Assembly (NCBI GenBank): GCA_019321725.1
Contig: CM033109.1
Coordinates: forward strand, 16,399,993 to 16,463,992
DNA from: Paulownia fortunei
Taxonomy: Eukaryota; Streptophyta; Magnoliopsida; Lamiales; Paulowniaceae
Length of the DNA: 64,000 nt
Direction of reading: 5' to 3'
The translations under genes and the position numbers were made by a program. Position 1 is the first letter of the stretch; each line of letters opens with the position of its first letter. The notes beneath the pieces are model-generated. The model made no database searches, had not been told where the DNA came from, and saw nothing but the letters and a program-made list of their open reading frames with translations. Shown here piece by piece: positions 58,854 through 64,000 of the stretch.

Positions 58854-61068
58854 TGTTGGGTTTGGTAGAGGCATACGTAATGAAAAATTAAATTTTTTAT
58901 CAAACATAAATTTTATTCTCGATTCGGAAGCAATTTTAACGATCGCTGTTATTCAAGTGAATATATAAATATATATTAAATTCGGATTATACATTTTGCG
59001 CACTCCGATTGTTGTAGGCAATGAAGCAATCAATTGTTTATTCTGGACTTTCAGAACTCGCATGATCTAAATATTTCTCCTCTATCAGGTACACAATAAG
59101 GAAGAGTAACACCAATCAAAAGGATTCGCTAGTATCCTTTTAATTGTTTACTAATCTAGAATCAAAGTAAATTTTCAAGAACAATACAAATTAATTCTTT
59201 AAGTTCTTGAAACTATATTATGAAGAAAATAACAAGAAACTGATTTTCTTTTAAAGAACAAGAAAATCAAGATAACAAGGAAACGTTTCTCTTTTTCTTT
59301 CTTGGAGAGGAAAATTAGAAGACTTTAAACAAAATAATTTTTGCTAAAATTTACTGAATTAATTATGTAATTTACGACCATAATGATTTATAGGGTCTGA
59401 AAATTTAATCCTTCTCCAACTCTTAGAGAGTTTCTCAATTTTGAATTACTTCAAAATCTTTTCTTGGAAGGATTCCAAATCTTCCAAAAACTCTATTCTT
59501 TTCTCTCTCCTATTATATGTGAACTTATTTGAAACTACATTAATCATCAAAATTATCTACATACATTGTTGATATTAATTTGAACTGTTCAAGTAATATC
59601 AAGATAGATATATATCAAATATATATACTAAAATTATATTCATATATAAATTAAATCATAGTGGCCGATTTTATCCCATAAAATCAGTCACTTTATTTAT
59701 TTATCTATAAATATGTTAATTAAATAAATCATATTTATTTAATTTACTCTTTTCATATTTTAGTGGACTTCTTAAGTGATCCATATTAATTTTTGGACTT
59801 GGACTTAAAAATTCACAAATTAATTCAATTGATTTAATCATAATTTAATCAATCCAATTGATTAATTTAATTTACTCCAATTGGGTTTCATAATCAAATT
59901 AGGTCCAATTAAATAATTAGATAATTTAATTTAACCATTAAATTAAATAGAACCCTTAATTAATTAATTAATCAATATTAATTAATTAATTTCCAATAAT
60001 TGAATAAATCCCAAAATTAGAAATGTTACTTTCTATAAAGATGTGTGACCCTCTTAAGTTCACTACTAAGCTAGTAGTAGGCTTACAACGTTTGCAACTT
60101 ATGAATAACAATTATTCTAATTAATTAATTCGCTTGGAATTAACTCCTTAATTCCAATAATCTCACAATTCATGAAAAAACCTATCAAGTAATCATGGTA
60201 AACTAGTCTTAAGTAAAATAGCAAGTAAACTTATTTCAGTTGCGAGTACCATACACGTACGGTTCTTCTCGACAGCTAATCTCCTAATTGAATGTAGGGC
60301 ATGGATTATAAGTCGAAACCCTAAATGATTCAATAACTACAATTCCATTTCAAGTTCCAATGATTCTTGATGAATCATGATTCATCCTGCCTTGGCGAAG
60401 GTCTTTGAATCACGAACTATGAAAACACAGGAGATTCCCCTGTTTAAAAAGACAAGTGTCGAATTCTATGTTGGCCACTGACAAACCTCCATGCATATTA
60501 GTGCAACACCCAACATACCCCCATTGTGATTGTCAAGCAATCAGAAGATATATTAAAGTGCTGCAGGATGTACACAAGGCTATTATCGTGCCTCAAGTTT
60601 TAGGACTAGCTGTGTACTATCGCAACATAGAAATTCTTATTTCGACAGGCAAAGCCTCCAGCTAAGAATTTCTTATAGGCCATGTTCAGTATATTTGTTC
60701 CTTAACAAGCACCTACATACATGCACTTGCATCTCTATGCTAATGCTAATGGATTGTGATATCCTCGTCTTACGAGCATGCATCGTATGTGTGAGTTATT
60801 CGATGTTTCATCTCAAAAAGCTCTTGACTCGAAACTTATTTAAGACCAAAGCCTTAGAGGTATGTTCCATGATTGCCATCATATGCACGACCATGCCCCG
60901 TAACTAAATTTGGTCTAAGGACTTTATCTAACGTGCAGAAAAAAAATACAAGACGTAAGATAAAAAAATACCTTTTATTAATATGATTCCCAATAAAATT
61001 GTCTTTACAAAATAAAAAGAGTATAATACACCCAATCTAATTAGGGCATTGTGTATCCTACTCTAATA
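58854..61068 (-). repeat. copia-A LTR, second copy (3' LTR)
   Basis: TGTTGGGTTTGG to CTCTAATA, about 2215 bp, full length but with more substitutions than the 49345 copy and some small indels (for example extra sequence near 59250-59290). A polypurine tract follows at 61069, so it is the 3' LTR of the pol relic to its right. Confidence 0.88.
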
Positions 61069-62323
61069 ATCTCTCATTTGCCCTAGCTCTAATTGCCCAT
61101 ATATCTAAGGTCCATCTTCTCAAAATGTTCATCAAATATCTTCTGTGCTAAGGGCTTAGTAAGTGGGTCTGCTATAATTTTTACTGAGGCAACTTGATCC
61201 ACAATGACGTTGCCTCTACCAATGATCTCTTTGATCAAATAATATTGTCTCATTATGTGTTTGGATCTTTGATGAGATTTTGGCTCTTTTGCTTGTGTAA
61301 TGGCTCAATTGTTATAACAATAAATCATAATTGGATCAATAACAGATGATATTACACCCAACGAAATAACTTCTTTTGCTACATCTAATACAATAATATA
61401 TTTAGCTTAAGTGGTAGAGTCTGCAGTCATCCTTTGCTTGGAACTCTTGTAGCTGACCACACCACCATTTAGGGTGAATATGTATCCAGACATAGACTTT
61501 GAGTCATCTATATTGGACTGAAAACTAGAGTCTGTATAACCCTCCAATTTTAGTTCTCCATTGCTGTATATTAGAAAGATATCTTTAGTCATTCTCAAGT
61601 ACTTTAGGATCATGTTAACGGCTTTCTAGTGTTCTTTCCCTGGATTAGACTGATATCTACTCGTGACACTCAGAGCATGTACCATATCAGGCCTTGTACA
61701 TAACATTGCATACATTATGCTCCCTATTATGGAAGCATAAGGTATGCAAGCCATTCTTTATCTCTTTTCAGGTATCTTGGGAAACAACCTTAGAGAGTGA
61801 AACTTCATGACTCATAGGCAGGAATCCTCTCTTGGATTCCTCCATGCTAAACCTTTTCAGCACTTTGTCTATGTACATGGACCGGGATAGTCCAATCATC
61901 CTTCTGGATCTTTATCCCTAGGATAAAAGATGTATCTCCCAAGTCCTTCATGGAAAACTAATTAGATAACCAAGTCCTCGTTGACTGCAACATCCCTACA
62001 TCATTCCCAATGAGTAGGATATCATCAACATAGAACACAACAAATGTAACTACACTCCCACTAACCTTCTTGTAGACACATGGTTCATCTGGGTTCTTAT
62101 GAAAATTAAATATTTTGATCGTTTTATCAAACTGGATTTTCTAACTCTTCGAAGCTTATTTGAGTCCATAAATAGATCTCTGGAGCTTGCAAACCTGTTG
62201 CTCGCTCCCATTGGATATGAAGCCCTCTGGCTGCTTCATATAGATCTCTTCTTTAATGTTTCCATTAAGAAAAGCGGTCTTCACTTCCATTTGCCATATC
62301 TCATAGTCATAATATGTAGATAT
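61069..62323 (-). pseudogene. copia-A second copy, RNase H and RT end
   Basis: Colinear with 51563-52790 of the complete element. RNase H pieces are recognisable (MILKYLRMTKDIFLIYSNGE, FQSNIDDSKSMSGYIFTLNG at 61407-61613), but stops and a deletion near 61361 break it. It retains the 68 bp (62174-62241) missing from the complete element's RT. Cut off at 62323 by a gypsy-2 LTR. Confidence 0.85.
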
Positions 62324-62938
62324 TGTAATACCCAATCCTCACACTACTCACTTGGCTAATATAATTCATGCATTACATGCAAATTATATGCTAATTTGGA
62401 TTAACATCTGCATGGCATATTTAGCATTCTTAATCGTTAGAATTCTAATGCTATCACATGATGTTGGTGGTTGAGATCCTATAACATAATTAAGTAATTC
62501 TATATTTAAATAAGAAAAAGAATAGATTGGTCGATATATTGGATATTCATAGGTTATATGTTATAATTTAGAAAGTGTTAAAGGTGTTACTAGTAAGTTT
62601 ATATGATTCAATTTAATTAGATCGACGTGTTTTAAAAGTATACATCCATGGATTAACATACTTAGGATATTGGACATGATATAATGTGATTTAAGTGTTA
62701 TAATACAAGGTCCATATATGCATATAATTTTAGAAATACAAACTAGACAATCATTTAAGAATCAGATGTCAATCGGTTTGGAGATCGAATGAATGGACAT
62801 AGGAATTACCTATAGGAATGAATGGTGACTAAGTAGGTTGAAACTAAATAAAAATAGGTGAGACACACAAGATTAGAGCTACAAGATAAGAGAGAAAATC
62901 AGATTTTACCACTACATGCCACCTCAAGCTTATACCAC
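62324..62938 (+). repeat. gypsy-2 LTR, first ~615 bp
   Basis: Starts TGTAATACCCAATCC and is colinear with 27181 to about 27800 (for example CAATCGGTTTGGAGATCGAATGAA and the GGTGAGACACACAAGATTAG segment). It ends at GCCACCTCAAGCTTATACCAC where an inverted LTR end begins. Confidence 0.85.
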
Positions 62939-64000
62939 TGTAATACCCCCATTACCACACAACCATATATATTGTATAATTTGACATGATAGGCCCTGTG
63001 TGTATACGAGAATTTTTTTTGTAACACTTTAAGAAAAGATAAATCACTTATTACATGCACAACCCTGTTTAAAATACTTTCTCATACATGTCATGTATAT
63101 AGCAGGATCAGTATTTATATAAAAGTACAACACCCACAACGACCACAATATTTACATACTTATTTATAGTAAAGTTTTAAAAATGAAATATAGTACCAGT
63201 TTAAAAATATAATACAACAGACTCAAAATATAACAAGCCAACAAAATAGCCCAACATGTCGTCATCTATGTACACACTCCCTCAGACACCTGTAGGAGCT
63301 CCAACAACTGCCTAGCCAGTAAAAGATGCTTCAAGCGTCGTTGTACTCACCTACAATGCATAAACTATATGAGCTAACGCTCAGCAAGTAAAGATTATGC
63401 ATGTCAAAGAATAATCCACAATATCAAGTCATGCATCTCAAAATACTATGCCCACAATGTAATTTTATGCATCAAAATTATTTCTTTCTTGGGCCCCTGA
63501 CCAACGCTACTATCCCATGCACCAGAAAAGAGCTCTGTACACCGCCATAATCCAATGGCCAATAATCATATAAGCATGCAAATCTATGCATACTCATACG
63601 CATGAAAATCTATGCATGCGAACCTACAAATCCATGCATAATATACCATGCAAATCTATGCATACTTCGGTGCACTAGTAGTGGTCAACAAAATATTTTT
63701 CTTTCTCAGAATCATACCGTGCAATACAAGATTTATCACAATACTCATATATGATGCATGCACGTGCCAATGACAATGCCCATATATGTATACTCAATGG
63801 AGAGCCCTCTACTATGTATATATGATTTATGATATTACATATAATTTACACATCTACTATATCTATGCATTGTAGTTGCAAATGAATATTTACTTACCTT
63901 TCACTTGGTTGGTGGTTTAGTCTAGATTTGTTTAGTATTTCTCTCCAACCTTAGATGTAAAATCGCCTGTAATATCACCCAACATCAAACACTATTCCCA
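62939..64000 (-). repeat. gypsy-2 LTR end, antisense, runs off the window
   Basis: Starts TGTAATACCCCCATTACC, the reverse complement of the LTR end, and follows the reverse complement of 30074 down to about 29000, including the minisatellite. The other end lies beyond the window. Confidence 0.85.

Noticed and set aside
1..64000. tRNA or rRNA genes
   Set aside because: Scanning by eye for cloverleaf signatures and rRNA cores found none; the tRNA-like matches are only primer-binding sites.

Overview
The window looks like repeat-rich nuclear DNA of a flowering plant, probably a eudicot. It is very AT-rich and dominated by decayed LTR retrotransposons with plant-type primer-binding sites (initiator-Met and Asp tRNA). 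It also holds a plant L1-type LINE with a fused plant RNase H. Only two host genes are convincing: a PLS-class pentatricopeptide repeat (PPR) gene and a four-exon stress gene of the LTI65/CAP160/RD29 type. The species cannot be named from the sequence. Family labels (copia-A, copia-B, Tekay-like, gypsy-2, Tat/Athila-like) are working names for groups I matched to each other by eye; all alignments are manual and boundaries marked 'about' are approximate.

Layout. 1-7472: copia-A LTR and pol fragments in opposite orientations, the 3' end of a copia-B element, and a Tat/Athila-like element (LTR, Asp-type PBS, broken gag). 7473-19563: a scrambled Tekay-like Ty3/gypsy element. Its plus-strand 5' half (LTR-gag-protease-RT) and 3' half (integrase-LTR) are separated by a minus-strand block holding two internally deleted LTRs and RNase H-integrase. 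19564-23895: an AT-rich tandem repeat with a unit of about 1.56 kb, itself built of diverged subunits of about 240-320 bp, running into a 100-N assembly gap (23896-23995). 23996-25985: copia-B pol end, 3' noncoding region and LTR. 26690-37170: a LINE broken by a 2.9-kb gypsy-type solo LTR with GAAAC target duplication, a divergent copia-A LTR and an antisense Tat-like LTR.

37171-44733 is the gene island. The PPR gene (37523-39355, perhaps with a second exon at 40711-40785) is followed by the LTI65-like gene (43004-44733); both are on the plus strand. The PPR product is expected to act on organelle RNA. The LTI65-like product is expected to be a hydrophilic cold/drought/ABA-responsive protein. 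Nothing suggests that they work together.

44734-64000 is repeats again: a copia-A LTR relic, a possible short LTR, and a gypsy pol relic (47040-49339) into which a structurally complete 9.4-kb copia-A element is inserted (49345-58787, minus strand, GTTAT duplications, PBS and polypurine tract). The coding frames of that element are broken. A second, older copia-A copy follows (58854-62323), cut off by a gypsy-2 LTR fragment that meets an inverted gypsy-2 LTR running off the window end.

I found no convincing new biological system. The least explained structures are the 1.56-kb higher-order AT-rich repeat and a sharply bounded GC-rich block of about 197 bp in the leader of the complete copia-A element.
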